From Locusta migratoria (Eukaryota > Arthropoda > Insecta > Orthoptera > Acrididae): a stretch of 64,000 bases of DNA. Each line of letters opens with the position of its first letter. The stretch's first letter is position 1. Shown piece by piece: positions 44,090 through 54,542 of the stretch. Made by a program: the position numbers and the translations under genes. The notes below the pieces were generated by a model that was given only the letters and a program-made list of their open reading frames with translations, had not been told where the DNA came from and made no database searches. Where the stretch lies: the NCBI GenBank assembly GCA_026315105.1, contig CM048750.1:259337151-259401150 (forward strand), read 5' to 3'.

Positions 44090-44375
44090 GCGTTGAAACT
44101 TACTGGCAGATTAAAATTGTGCCGGAACCGGGACTCGAACCTGGGACCGTTGTCGTTCGCGGGTAAGCGCTCTACCACTGAGCTAACACCTTTACTTCTG
44201 CAAGTACCTCGCCTCCTACTTTCCAAACATCACAGAAGTTCTCCTGAGAACTTTGCAAGACTAGCACTCATGGAAGAAAGGATATGATGGAGACATAGCT
44301 TAGCCACAGCCTAAGGGATGTTTCCAGAATAATACTTTCACTCTGCAGCGGAACCGGGCCTCGAACCTGGGACCT
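44090..44375 (+). repeat. tRNA-bearing dispersed repeat (CTCTGCAGCGG family) in Tc1
   Basis: ACTTACTGGCAGATTAAAAT, CCGGGACTCGAACCTGGGAC (minus B box), then TCCTACTTTCCAAACATCAC, and at 44330 a new unit start TTTCACTCTGCAGCGGAACC. This shows one unit plus the start of a second with an internal deletion. It is the same family as 30515. Confidence 0.75.
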
Positions 44376-44931
44376 TTGCCAAAAGACGTTATAGAAAGCA
44401 AGACAAAGGTCGTCCACAGGTAACAGCAAGCGTTGACCCTTATATCAACACAATCCGAAATCGCCTTCGAGAACGTGGCCCCTAGGCACGGAGGCCTGTA
44501 GTGTATGAGTAGAGCCGACGTTCATCATGTTGGAACATCGGGATTGGAGTCTTAACGAATGGCGCCGGCTTCTGTTCACCGATGAGTCAAGATTTTGTGT
44601 TCAACCGGACAATCGTCATCCCCTTATCTGGGGAGAACGTGCTTATTTGCAGGAAACATCACCGTATGAAGGTGGACGAATGGTGAAGGCAGGAGTCAGC
44701 ATTGGCGGACGTACAGACCTCTTTCGTTGTGGCCTACGCTGGTGCCATAGGAGATGGGTTCCTTCTAGTGTTTGTGGTGGACACTAACGCTCCTCACAGA
44801 GCTGCACTGGTGGACAAATATGCTCGAAGCTGAAGGAATTTAACGGATGGAGCGACCAGCTTGTTCGCCGGAATTAAACCCGACTGAGCACGGCTGGGAT
44901 GTACTTGGCTGGCAAACACCTTTCAGCACAG

Positions 44932-45994
44932 ACAAATGTATGTTAGTTCAAAAAAGTTTCGAGCGTGCAGCCGCATAAAGTTTACTTCTAATATTTCGGC
45001 TGAGAAACGTTCAGCCATCTTCAGATACGAGTCGAAGAATGACGCTCCAGCTCACGCTTGGTGCTTATAAACGCGCGGGCCGCGCTACTGCGCATGCGGC
45101 CACAGATACAACAAGGTGCCAAAGACGTTACTCGGCGGCAAGGAAGCACATGTATATGTAAATTATGTCTGTCGCTGCATGGTCGATTACTGCGGAGAAA
45201 TCTATGTATTATGATCTGTGCTGTGGCGGCGTCTTTGTAAATTTATTAAACAAAGTGCCGGATTCCATGATTTATCTAAACTGAAGCCACTGTCCATGTT
45301 AATTAAATTCGTCCCAAGCGAATTTCTATTGCTTCTTTCACTACTGAGTCCCAGAAAGATGAAGTGGAAGCTAAAATTTTGACGTTTTCGTACGTCAGGG
45401 AGTGTCTAGTATCAATACAGTGCTCTGCCACCGCCGATTTATTTGGTTGTAAAAGACGAGTATATCTCTGGTGTTCCGTGCATCTTTCCTGCACTGTATG
45501 TGCCGATTGTCCTATGTACGAAAGGCCACATTCACATGAGATCTTGTAAACCCCGGCCTTCCGGAGCTCCAAATCATCCTTGTTAGAACCCAAAAGTGCA
45601 GGGACAGTGGCTGCAGTTTAGATAAATCATGGAATCCGGCACTTTCTTTAATAAATTTACAAAGACGCCGCCACAGCACAGATCATAATACATAGATTTC
45701 TCCGCAGTAATCGATCATGCAGCCACAGACACAATTTACATATACGTGTACTTCCTTGCCCCGAGTAACGTCTTTGGCGCCTTGTTGTATCTGTGGCCGC
45801 ATGCGCAGTAGCGCGGCCCGCGCGTTTATAAGCACGAAGCGTGTGCTGGAGCGTCAGTCTTCGACTCGTCTCAGAAGATGGCTGAACGTTTCTCAGCCGA
45901 AATATTAGAGGAAAACTTTATGCGGCTGCACGCTCGAAACTTCTTTGAACAGTCATTGCGCCGCGAAAACATGAAGATGCACAAATGTATGTTA
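44932..45994 (-). mobile_element. Penelope-like element with inverted terminal repeats
   Basis: Two arms of about 350 bp, 44948-45299 and 45605-45958, are reverse complements (for example GCATGCGGCCACAGATACAA at 45092 against TTGTATCTGTGGCCGCATGC at 45784). Between them is only about 300 bp with a GIY-YIG domain on the minus strand. A 14-bp direct repeat ACAAATGTATGTTA (44932-44945, 45981-45994) is a likely target duplication. PLE terminal repeats are known to occur in direct or inverted orientation. The RT is entirely missing. It is inserted in the Tc1 pseudogene. Confidence 0.8.
45303..45593 (-). CDS. PLE GIY-YIG endonuclease domain (5'-truncated ORF)
   Basis: 97 codons without a stop: DDLELRKAGVYKISCECGLS, YIGQSAHTVQERCTEHQRYT, KSAVAEHCIDTRHSLTYENV, FWDSVVKEAIEIRL. 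It contains the GVY...SYIG core, the conserved R (ERCTEH), and the AEH/E positions typical of the PLE endonuclease. The family nicks DNA for target-primed insertion. The RT that should precede it is absent, so the ATG is not the natural start. The domain has no frameshift, unlike the copy at 24144. Confidence 0.8.
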   Translation of the reverse strand: MGSNKDDLELRKAGVYKISCECGLSYIGQSAHTVQERCTEHQRYTRLLQPNKSAVAEHCIDTRHSLTYENVKILASTSSFWDSVVKEAIEIRLGRI

Positions 45995-46499
45995 CTCTAT
46001 GCTTTCAGCCAGACAAGCAACCCCCCCCCCTCCCCAACAACGGTTGCAGAGCTGGATATTGCACTCATGGAAGAAAGGCCAAATATCCCTCAAGAGCTGG
46101 TTGATAACCTCATAGTGTCCACGCCACGCAGGTGTGCAACTATACTGGCCGTCTTAGGTGATCAACATATTAGAGAGCAACGAGAATGACTAAATATTAT
46201 GGTAGCCCCATGGTGCCTCGCTTTAAGTAAACGACATGTATACCTCAAGTAGAGTATCACACCCGGATTATAAATGTAATCCATATCCAATTAAATCCGT
46301 TACAATATATACATTGTGTATGGTATCATCTGATCCCCGAACTGTTTTGAACAGTGTAGTAGTTTCTACAGCGGCTGCTTGTTGCTGTTGTGGGTGGGTT
46401 TTTCATTGTCGTTGATACAATTCTGAAACTGTTATTGTGCATCATTTATCAGAATGTGAGATTAATGCGTCAGTGCAAAACGCGCGACGCACCTGGTTT

Positions 46500-46745
46500 T
46501 TCATGAAATGCATTTTTAAAAACCATCAGCTGTTTATTCAAAACTTTATACATATACCAGTTCCGGTCAATAGACCATCTTCATGGATAAAAATGTGTTA
46601 AAACTGAATGGTAAAATGCATCAAATAAAATACACCTGACTGAGACAGTCAGTATAACTGAAAGTGTTAAAAATACAATGGTCATCTTAGATAAAACTTA
46701 TCAGTCAAACAACATTAAAAATGCATTTTGTGAAATATATTACGG
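46500..46745. repeat. possible PLE-type noncoding repeat
   Basis: The phrase CCAGTTCCGGTCAATAGACC then ATCTTCATGGATAAAA, and AAATGCATTTTTAAA / TTAAAAATGCATTTT at the two edges as an inverted pair. Such GACCATCTTCA phrases are typical of Penelope terminal repeats. Weak. Confidence 0.3.
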
Positions 46746-47274
46746 CTGTTGACACTCCCCTCACCAAAGTAGGGATGGGAAAAACCGACAGGTTAAAACC
46801 GATACCGGTATTTTAGTTTTGAATAACCAGTTTTTTCGGTATTTATTGGGTGTCGGTTGTAACCGGTTTTTTTTAGTTATTGCCAAGAACCGCGTAAAAA
46901 ATCGGTATGACTACTTCCTGTAGTAGTGGTTCAAAATGTAAATAAATTTAAAAATTTAAAAAATTAAAGATAGTAGACCGTAATATTTAGGGCTACTCCT
47001 AAAATTTCCAATGCTGTGAACTATTAGGTCATCGCAGTAACTAAGAAGATCGACCAGTGATCATTTAAGAACAATCCCGGCAGTCAGAAACGCGCAACAA
47101 ACGCGTGGCATAAGGACTTCAGAACTGGTGCAGCTATTGAGGCATCGATGCAGCTGTTGCTGTGTGGCGTGGCCTATGAGACGACGCGCGTGCACCGGCA
47201 GTGTACAAGACTTGCCTCCGTCTGGTCATGCGGCAGTTCCTTGCTGTCGTCGCCAGACATCGGTTGTGTCTTGC

Positions 47275-47430
47275 ATGGCACCATCCCGAGTGTGGAAGTA
47301 CTTCACTAAGTACGGGAGCAGTGAGGTACAATGCTCCATTTGTTTTAAAAAGCTGAAAACGGGTGGAGGTACTACAAACATGCTGTGTCAGTTAAGGAGA
47401 AAGCATCCAAAATGTTCCTTGCAAGAGAAG
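47275..47430 (+). pseudogene. BED zinc-finger exon of hAT copy 3
   Basis: MAPSRVWKYFTKYGSSEVQC, SICFKKLKTGGGTTNML, CQLRRKHPK, then donor CAAGAGAAG|GTAAAT at 47430/47431. The same 156-nt length as copy 2, but here the first His ligand is Gln (QLRRKH). Copies 2 and 3 have each lost a different zinc ligand. The upstream in-frame ATG is at 47128. Confidence 0.8.
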
Positions 47431-47601
47431 GTAAATTTGATTCATATACCTATTATGTAAGTGATGTACTCTAAGCTTGGAATAATAACTTTTAATGTAT
47501 TATCATATTGTTATGCTAACAAGTTTTATTAATGTGATTCCTTGAAAGCGAGGGGCTTTTTTAATAACCAATATGGGTTTAGGTAACATTGATCATGTGG
47601 T

Positions 47602-47804
47602 GCTCGCGAGGTAGCCATGCGGTCTGAGGCTCCATGTCACGGATTGCGCGGCTGCTCCAGTCGGAGGTTCGAGTCCTCCCTCCTCCCTCGGTCATGGGTG
47701 TATATGTTGTCCTTAGCTTAAGTTAGATTAAGTAGGTGGAAGTCTAGTGACCGATGATCTAAGCATTTAGGACTCTTAAGAATCACACCCATTTGAACAT
47801 TTTT
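47602..47804 (+). repeat. SINE nested in hAT copy 3
   Basis: Flanked by a perfect 12-bp TGATCATGTGGT (47590-47601, 47805-47816). Head GCTCGCGAGGTAGCCATGCG, B box GGAGGTTCGAGTCCTCC, tail CACACCCATTTGAACATTTT. Same position in all three hAT copies. Confidence 0.9.
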
Positions 47805-48269
47805 TGATCATGTGGTACAGAGCTTTCCTAGTTCAATTTGCGTAAATTTACACTGACAATCATACTGTTAGTCGGAACTGTGACTATTTTCCGAAATACT
47901 TCTGCAGCAGTGATTGAAGTTCATACGAGATAGTCGTATGCGCTGGCTCACTAGTCCAACTTACGGAGTGGTTGGCTCAATATTCGCAACTACTGGATGG
48001 AAATACAAGGCCAGTAAATCTGTATGCTTCGTATATCGTCTTCTACAGACTCCTGGCTAGGCTTAAACACTCAAGAAGGCTTAGTGTTGGGAGGGGATCT
48101 TGCAAAATATGGAAAGACTAGTGATTTGTTGTATAACGTAAATTTACCTAAATTTTAACTGAACTACTTAAGTTTTGGTTTCTTTTTTTTGTGTGGTTTT
48201 AGGGCGCACAACTGCTGTGGTCATTAGCGCCCAACACTGCCCAAAGTAAAAAAGAACCGGGGTTAGAAA

Positions 48270-51200
48270 TTAAATGGCTTTCGCCATATTTGCACGATGT
48301 ATAAAAAGTAAAACTCTGTTAACCGATTGCGGGTCATCAGCTAAAATGTCAGATAATTCAAATGGGAAACACAGATCATGACGGAGACGGTTAAAAAATG
48401 GACATTGCACTAAAAGATGGTTCACAGTAAAAGGTGCATCACAGTGCTCACATAAGGGAGCAGGACCACCACGTAATAAACGCTGGTGGCTAAAACGGCA
48501 GTGGCCAATACGAAGCCGGGCTAGAACAATCTGCTCTCGGCGGGAGGGTCGAGATGACGTTGACCAGATATCAGGCACAGGTTTAATGGCTCGCAATTTG
48601 TTCCCTGACAGGGATGACCAATGTAGATACCAACGGGAGATAATACGATGGGAGATACCAGCGCGAAGGTCATCAGAGCTGGTGGAAAAGGTAGATAGCC
48701 GAGGAAGGAGAACTGCTTCCTTGGCAGCCATATCCGCAGCCTCATTCCCCAACACTCCCACATGGCCAGGGACCCACAGAAACGTCACCGTAGTTCCGCT
48801 CGTTGAAAGAGAAGTAAGGCAATTGCGGATGCTTTGTACCAGGGGATGGGCCGGATATAGGATGCGAAGGCTCAACAAAGCACTCATAGAGTCCGAGCAA
48901 ATGACAGTCTTACTGAGCGAGTGGCGCCGGACGTATTGTGTGGCTTGGTATAATGCATACAGCTCAGCTGTAAAAATGGAACTCCACTCAGGAAGACGAT
49001 ATTTAAAAGAGACGTTGCCAAGTACAAAAGCACACCCAACACCCTGGTCTGTCTTTGAGCCATCAGTGTAAATGAACAAATTGTCATCAAATTTAAACCG
49101 GAGTGCGTGAAATTCTCTCTGGTAGACGAAACGAGGTGTGGAGTCCTTTGGAAGAGAATGAAGATCAAAGTTAACACGGACTTCGGGGCTTCGCCACGGT
49201 GGAGAGGTGCTCTCTCCAGTCGAGAAGATAGCAGGCATTGTAACGCCAAGCTGGCCGAGTAGCGAACGCAAGCGTACTCCCGGTGGTAGCAGAGCAGACG
49301 GGCGCATAGCGAAGAGACTGTCAAGTGAGTCGTTAAAAAAAAAACTGCGTACGTCGGGTGTCCTCGCATGGACGACAAACGACTAGCGTAACGGCTAAGC
49401 AGGAGTTCCCGACGGTAAGAAAGGGGTAGTTCGGCGGCCTCGGCATAGAGGCTCTCAACGGGGCTAGTATAAAACGCTCCTGTCGCCAGACGGAGACCGT
49501 GGTGGTGGATTGTATTAAGGCGGCGCAGTATGGACGGTCGAGCCGAAGAATAAACGATGCTACCATAGTCCAGTTTGGACCGAACTATGGTGCGATACAG
49601 ATGGAGGAGAGTAGACCTGTCAGCTCCCCACGAGGTGCCACTTAACACCCGCAGCACATTGAGAGAGCGGGTACAGCGAGCTGCCAAACGGGATATGTGG
49701 GGAGACCAACTTCCTGTCGAGAACAAGTCCCAAGAACGTCGTGGTATCCACAAATGGAAGTACTATGGGGCCCAGACGAAGGGATGGGGGAAGGAACTCC
49801 TTCCGCCGCCAGCAGTTCATGCAGACTGTCTTGTCGGCTGAGAATCGAAAGCCAGTGTCCATACTCCACGCGTGGAGATTGTCTAGGCACCGCTGGAGGC
49901 GCCGCTCCAGGAGACCCGTTTGCTCAGAGCTGCTGTAGATCGCGAAGTCGTCAACAAATAGGGACGCCGACACTCCCAGTGGAAGGTAATCGGCTATAGA
50001 ATTGATTGCCACTGCAAATAAGACAACGCTCAGGACCGAGCCCTGGGGGACTCCGTTCTCCTGAATAAAAGTGCTCGATAAAACCGAACCAACACGCACT
50101 TTAAAAACACGGTCTGTTAAAAATTCGCGGATAAAAATTGGCAGGCGACCCCGAAAACCCCATGTATGCAGAGTGCGGAGGATGCCCATCCTCCAGCAGG
50201 TGTCGTATGCCTTTTCCAGATCAAAGAACACCGCTACTGTCTGGCGCTTCCGTAAAAAGTTATTCATTACTGAGGTAGATAGGGCAACAAGATGATCCAC
50301 CGCAGAACGGTGCTTGCGAAACCCACATTGGACATTAGACAGGAGATGTCGCGTTTCAAGCCACCATACCAGGCGCCCGTGAATCATGCGTTCCATCACC
50401 TTGCATACGCTACTGGTGAGGGAAATGGGGCGGTAGCTGGAAGGGAGACATTTGTCCTTCCCAGGCTTTGGTATGGGAATGACTATGGCTTCACGCCAGC
50501 GTCGCGGAAAGGTGCCTTCTATCCATATGCGGTTGTAGGTGGCCAGTAGGAAGTGCAAGCTCGTTGGTGAAAGGTGTTGCAGCATCGCCACGTGAATGCC
50601 ATCTGGTCCTGGAGCGGAGGACCGCGAAGACGAGAGTGCGTGGTGAAGCTCTCGTACAGTAAACTCGGTATTGTAGCATTCACGGTTCTGAGAGGTAAAG
50701 GGCAATGGAGTCGCCTCCACCGTCCGTTTCCTAGCTAGGAAAGCGTCAGTGTAATGTGAAGAGCTAGAGACCTCTGCAAAATGTCGACCCAGTGCGTTGG
50801 CTATTTGTGGAGGATCGACGACGGTGTCAGTTGCGACACACAGACCGGGAATTGGGGAATGAGCCATAGTGCCCGAAATTTTTCGAAGGTTACCCCAAAT
50901 GATGGAGGAAGGGGTAGACCTATTAAAAGAGCTCGTGAATGAGCGCCAACTGGCGCGTTTACAGTCGCGAAAGAGGCGACGACAATAGGCCCGCAGCCGT
51001 TTGTATCGGATGCAGTTGTCGAGCGTGGGCCGTTGTTTGAAGATTCTAAGGGCACGTCGCCGTGCTCGCAGAGCGTCACGGCATTCCGCGGTCCACCACG
51101 GGACAAGGGGACGACGTGCGTGGGAAGTCTTGCAGGGGATGGAACATTCTGCGGCTGTCAGAATAACTGTGGTAATGTGTTCCACTTGGTCGTCTATACT

Positions 51201-51953
51201 AGGATAATGGTAAGTACCAAAATCCGCCAGTGACGTGTAGAGCTCCCAGTCCGCTTTCGTTAACTGCCAGCGGTGTGGATGCTCAAGGGTGTCAGGCATC
51301 ATTAGGTGAATTACACACGGAAAATGATCGCTCGAATGTGTGTCTGAGAGAGCAGACCATTCAAGACGCCGTGCCAGCTGAGCAGTGCAGATAGCTAGAT
51401 CTATATGGCTGAAAGTATTTGTGGTGTCTGAAAGATAAGTTGGTTCACCAGTGTTAAGGCAGATGAGCTGAAGGTGGTTCAGTATATCTGCCAGGAGGGA
51501 GCCCCGTGGACATGGTCGTGGGGAGCCCCAAAGGGGGTGGTGGGCATTGAAATCTCCCACCAACAAAAACGGACGCGGAAGCTGGTCAATAAGATCTAGG
51601 AGATCTGATCTAGTGACGGGAAAAGAGGAAGGAGCGTAAATATTGCACAGTGTGAAGACAAATCCAGGAAGGTATATCCGGACAGCAACAGCTTGTATTG
51701 GAGTACACGAAGGGACCGGTGTACTGTGTACGTCATCCCGAATAAGCAACATTACGCCCCCGTGGGCTGGAATTCCTGCCACTGGAGGAAGGTCAAAGCG
51801 AACGGTAGTGTAGCGTGGGAAAGTAATTCGAGTACCAGGGAGCAATTTTGTCTCCTGTAGAGAGAAGATGATTGGATGATATGTTCGCGTTAAAAGCTGC
51901 AGTTCTGTCCAATTCGACCGGATACCACGAATGTTCCATTGAAGAATATCCAT
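48270..51953 (-). pseudogene. LINE ORF2: endonuclease, RT, RNase H (two frameshifts)
   Basis: From MDILQWNIRGIRSNW (51953). Endonuclease: SLQETKL, VGDFNAHHPLWG, SDTHSSDH. RT: FFDLEKAYDTCWRMGI (A), GVPQGSVLSVVLFAV (B), LFVDDFAIYSSS (C). A one-base loss near 49692 (at SPHI) shifts the frame, which continues as SRLAARCTRSLNVLRVLSGT. A second shift is in an A10 run at 49335-49344. RNase H then reads IYTDGSKTDQGVGCAFVLGN (D), FTAELYALYQA (E), CSDSMSALLSL (D) and WVPGHVGVLGNEAADMAAKE (H, D). The C-terminus is RIGHCRFSH ... CEHC ... H ... C. Catalytic residues all appear present. Confidence 0.9.
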
Positions 51954-51982
51954 AATGGGATAAAATGAGATGAAGGTGGACA

Positions 51983-53431
51983 TCAGCCCGACGAAGGCGG
52001 CGGGCCACAGTGCGAATGTTCGCAACTGGTGGTGTCTGAGACAGGAGGGTCTTGCTCCATATTCTCAGAGGTTACCACAGCAGCTGCGTGAGTGTGGTCG
52101 GCAGCCCCATCTTTGGCTGATGCACCTGGAGAGACTATAGGCTTCCAGGGGATGCCATCGTCACATTGTGAGGTAGGAGGGGGGAGAGTTTTCCCCCTAT
52201 TTGATTTCTTGGAGCCCTGGTGAAGCTCCTTGGTTGGCTCAGACGTTTTGGTAGGGGTGCGGAGGAAATCCTCGCGCGAATGCTCTTTCTTAGACTTTCG
52301 CGTCTCTATCTGTGGTTTCACAGCTGAAGATGAAGATGAAGACTTGGAAGAGGTACTCACACTTTTCGTTGAACGTGACGCCGTTGTCGATGTAGACTGT
52401 TTGACAACTACTGTCGTAAACTGTAGGTCACAAGTCTGTGTGGCCATATCCCGTGTTGTTGGAGGCGTTGCAACTACAGTACTGTAGTTACCACGCGGCG
52501 GGGTCTTGGGCTTACGACTGGCGTACATCTTACGTGCAACTGGTATGGAAACCTTTTCCTTTACACGGATTTCCTGGATGGCTCGTTCATCGGCAAACAC
52601 GGGACATTCCCGGGAGGAAGCAGCATGATTCCCGTTACAATTGATGCAATGAGGGGACGGTGGTGGACAAATCCCCTCATGGGCCTCTTTACCACAGGTG
52701 ACACATATGACTGGGTTCTTGCAAGACTGGCTTGTGTGGTTAAATCGATGGCACTGATAACACCGAGTAGGGTTAGGGATATAAGGTCGTACTGTGATGA
52801 CCTCATACCCTGCCTTGATCTTCGGCGGCAGAGCCACTCGGTCGAAGGTCAGAAACACTGTGCGAGTGGGCACTACAACATTGTTCTCTTTTTTTGTCAC
52901 CCTGTGTACTGCGACGACGCCTTGAGCTGCCAGATATTCTTTCAGTTCATCCTCAGTCAGACCGTCCAAACTGGCCGAGAAGACTACCCCTCGGGAATAA
53001 TTGAGGGTCGGATGGAGCTCAACACGAACCGGGTAGCTGTGGAGCAGAGTAGCCTTAAGCAGCCGCTGTGCCTGGGAGCCACTTTCTGTTTCTAACAGTA
53101 GTGTTCCATTACGTAGGCGGTTGCAGGTCTTAACTGGGCCGGCAATGGCATCAACCCCTTTTTGAATAATAAATGGGTTCACCGACGAAAAGGATTGTCC
53201 TTCCTCAGTGCGGGTCACCACAAGGAACTTTGATGTCTGTAAATTTTTCTGTTCAGACACACTATTGTCTAGTACATCAATTTCTAAAGACTCTTTACAT
53301 TTTCTTTTTTTTAGAACCATCGCGGTTGTATCCCCCACGATTGCCAGTGTCTCCGATGGCACGCTCCTTCCTGCTGGGGGCCCCCAATGGAAGCACACCC
53401 GCCTTGGGTGATTGTTCACACCCCAGGTCAC
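51983..53431 (-). CDS. LINE ORF1 (gag-like, zinc-knuckle RNA-binding protein)
   Basis: 482 codons, intact. After a likely real start at MVLKKRKCKESLE (53320) it has an RRM/PRE_C2HC-like region (GVVFSASLDGLTEDELKEYL, VTVRPYIPNPTRCYQCHRF). Knuckles follow: CYQCHRFNHTSQSC (C-X2-C-X4-H-X4-C), CVTCGKEAHEGIC and a degenerate CINCNGNHAASSREC. The C-terminal 170 residues are Ser/Thr/Lys-rich and probably disordered. Such proteins coat LINE RNA. The end overlaps the ORF2 frame by about 43 bases. The longer N-terminus from 53431 is open but less protein-like. Confidence 0.85.
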   Translation of the reverse strand: MTWGVNNHPRRVCFHWGPPAGRSVPSETLAIVGDTTAMVLKKRKCKESLEIDVLDNSVSEQKNLQTSKFLVVTRTEEGQSFSSVNPFIIQKGVDAIAGPVKTCNRLRNGTLLLETESGSQAQRLLKATLLHSYPVRVELHPTLNYSRGVVFSASLDGLTEDELKEYLAAQGVVAVHRVTKKENNVVVPTRTVFLTFDRVALPPKIKAGYEVITVRPYIPNPTRCYQCHRFNHTSQSCKNPVICVTCGKEAHEGICPPPSPHCINCNGNHAASSRECPVFADERAIQEIRVKEKVSIPVARKMYASRKPKTPPRGNYSTVVATPPTTRDMATQTCDLQFTTVVVKQSTSTTASRSTKSVSTSSKSSSSSSAVKPQIETRKSKKEHSREDFLRTPTKTSEPTKELHQGSKKSNRGKTLPPPTSQCDDGIPWKPIVSPGASAKDGAADHTHAAAVVTSENMEQDPPVSDTTSCEHSHCGPPPSSG

Positions 53432-53837
53432 ACCTCCCGATCTACAGACGGAGGGACCAATCGGCGAATCGGGAAGGTATCAGCGCAGGCAATCGCCCCT
53501 CCCCTGGCCTGGCCTTAACCAGGGGGTACGCACGCACCCTACATGCCAGCCCGGGGCTGGGACTTACGCATTACCCAGTCACCCATATGGGTGGCCTTCA
53601 AGTGCGTACAGGGAGGAGGAAGAGAGAAATAGTAGGAGGAGAAGCCTCAAACGCAGACGCGGAGGCAAAGAAAGAGGTGAAAGAAGACTGTAAAGCCAAA
53701 AGGGTCAGAACTTCGGTTCCCCGAAGGATGCACAGACTCGGTCCCCAAGAGAGGGGAAAAGGACAGTAGAAGAAGCGTCATGTAGCACGGAAAGGAAAGA
53801 GTGCTACAAAGGCTGGGGCCCCGTGCTCGCCACGCAC

Positions 53838-53871
53838 GTACTCACCACAGAGCGGTGAGTCCCCTGAGGGG
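53838..53871 (-). promoter_or_regulatory. two tandem hairpins at the LINE 5' end
   Basis: CCCCTGAGGGG (53861-53871) is a perfect short palindrome. ACTCACCACAGAGCGGTGAGT (53840-53860) forms a 7-bp stem with a 7-nt loop. They occupy the first about 32 nt of the LINE transcript. LINE 5' ends often carry internal promoter or ribozyme sequences; no specific fold is claimed. Confidence 0.4.
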
Positions 53872-54303
53872 AAGTTTTGGTTTCGGCCGAAACAAGATGA
53901 ACCGAACATTACGGTTATCTTGAGCAATTTTTACGGTGCGGTTAAACTGGAGATGAAAACCGGAATAACCGAAAACCGGTTTTTTGAGCGATAACCGCCA
54001 TCCCTACACCAAAGCAGGGACCTGGTTTTGTTTACTGGCGAAGTGCGGCCACCTCGGCGTCGCGCACCTGTTAGGCAGTTGCGAATTAGTTAGAGCCTGT
54101 CCGAGTGCTTTCGCACCACTTACTGCCGGTCTGCTGCACATTACGGCCACAGCGCACGCCACAACGTTTCCTTTGTGTTCTCCAGTTCGCGGTAGCGCCT
54201 GATGGAACGTCCGTTGTGTGTCTGATACGCTTCTTGCGTACTGCGAATTCACATTCCATATTGAGTGCTTGACTGTATACTAACAGTAGTTTGAGGAGGG
54301 TGT

Positions 54304-54306
<3 letters not shown>

Positions 54307-54340
<34 letters not shown>
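54307..54340. repeat. (CA)n microsatellite
   Basis: About 17 CA units. Confidence 0.95.
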
Positions 54341-54341
<1 letters not shown>

Positions 54342-54542
54342 CTTCTGACCCTAATATCTGTCATTGAGTATAGAGTAGCAATTCGACATAGCGCGGTAGG
54401 TTTTTAATATCCTAGGACAGGGATGGCGATCCAGTAGCACACGTGCCATTACTGTCACGCAACGTCAATTTTAAGAATTTATCTTCCTAAGTGAAATGCA
54501 TTTCAATACATACTACTGACGTTCGTCAACGAGATATCAGTG

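Larger units (their letters stand above)
43843..46190 (+). pseudogene. Tc1-like transposase, interrupted twice
   Basis: The 5' part at 43843-44089 is degraded. 44376-44920 gives EHRDWSLNEWRRLLFTDESR F (first Asp), VVDTNAPHRAALVD (second Asp) and SPELNPTEHGWDVLGW (third acidic site). After a PLE at 44932-45994, 46010-46190 resumes with PTTVAELDIALMEERPNIPQ, ELVDNLIVSTPRRCATIL, the Tc1 C-terminus. Interruptions are a tRNA-bearing repeat (44090-44375) and the PLE. Frameshifts are also present, so it is inactive. Confidence 0.85.
48182..53871 (-). mobile_element. near-intact I-like LINE, 5.69 kb, minus strand
   Basis: A perfect 12-bp duplication AAGTTTTGGTTT (48170-48181, 53872-53883) brackets the element. 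Its 3' end is a short A8 tail (CTTTTTTTT on plus at 48182-48190). The 5' end is CCCCTCAGGGGACTCACCGC. The order is 5'UTR about 0.44 kb, ORF1 with zinc knuckles, ORF2 with endonuclease, RT, RNase H and a C-terminal CCHC, and an 88-bp 3'UTR. The RNase H after RT and the FVDD motif point to the I/Nimb-like group. Only two frameshifts were found, so it is young. Confidence 0.92.
46770..54006 (+). mobile_element. non-autonomous hAT element, copy 3, holding a full LINE
   Basis: Starts TAGGGATGGGAAAAACCGAC, ends ATAACCGCCATCCCTA, and is bracketed by a perfect 8-bp duplication CACCAAAG (46762-46769, 54007-54014). Removing the LINE (48182-53871) and one LINE duplication leaves about 1.54 kb, close to copy 2; the difference is mainly a right-side deletion. 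The hAT insertion is therefore older than the LINE. Confidence 0.92.

Noticed and set aside
49575..53769. Plus-strand open frames of up to 198 codons across 48.5-53.8 kb
   Set aside because: They are antisense shadows of the minus-strand LINE ORF1 and ORF2.
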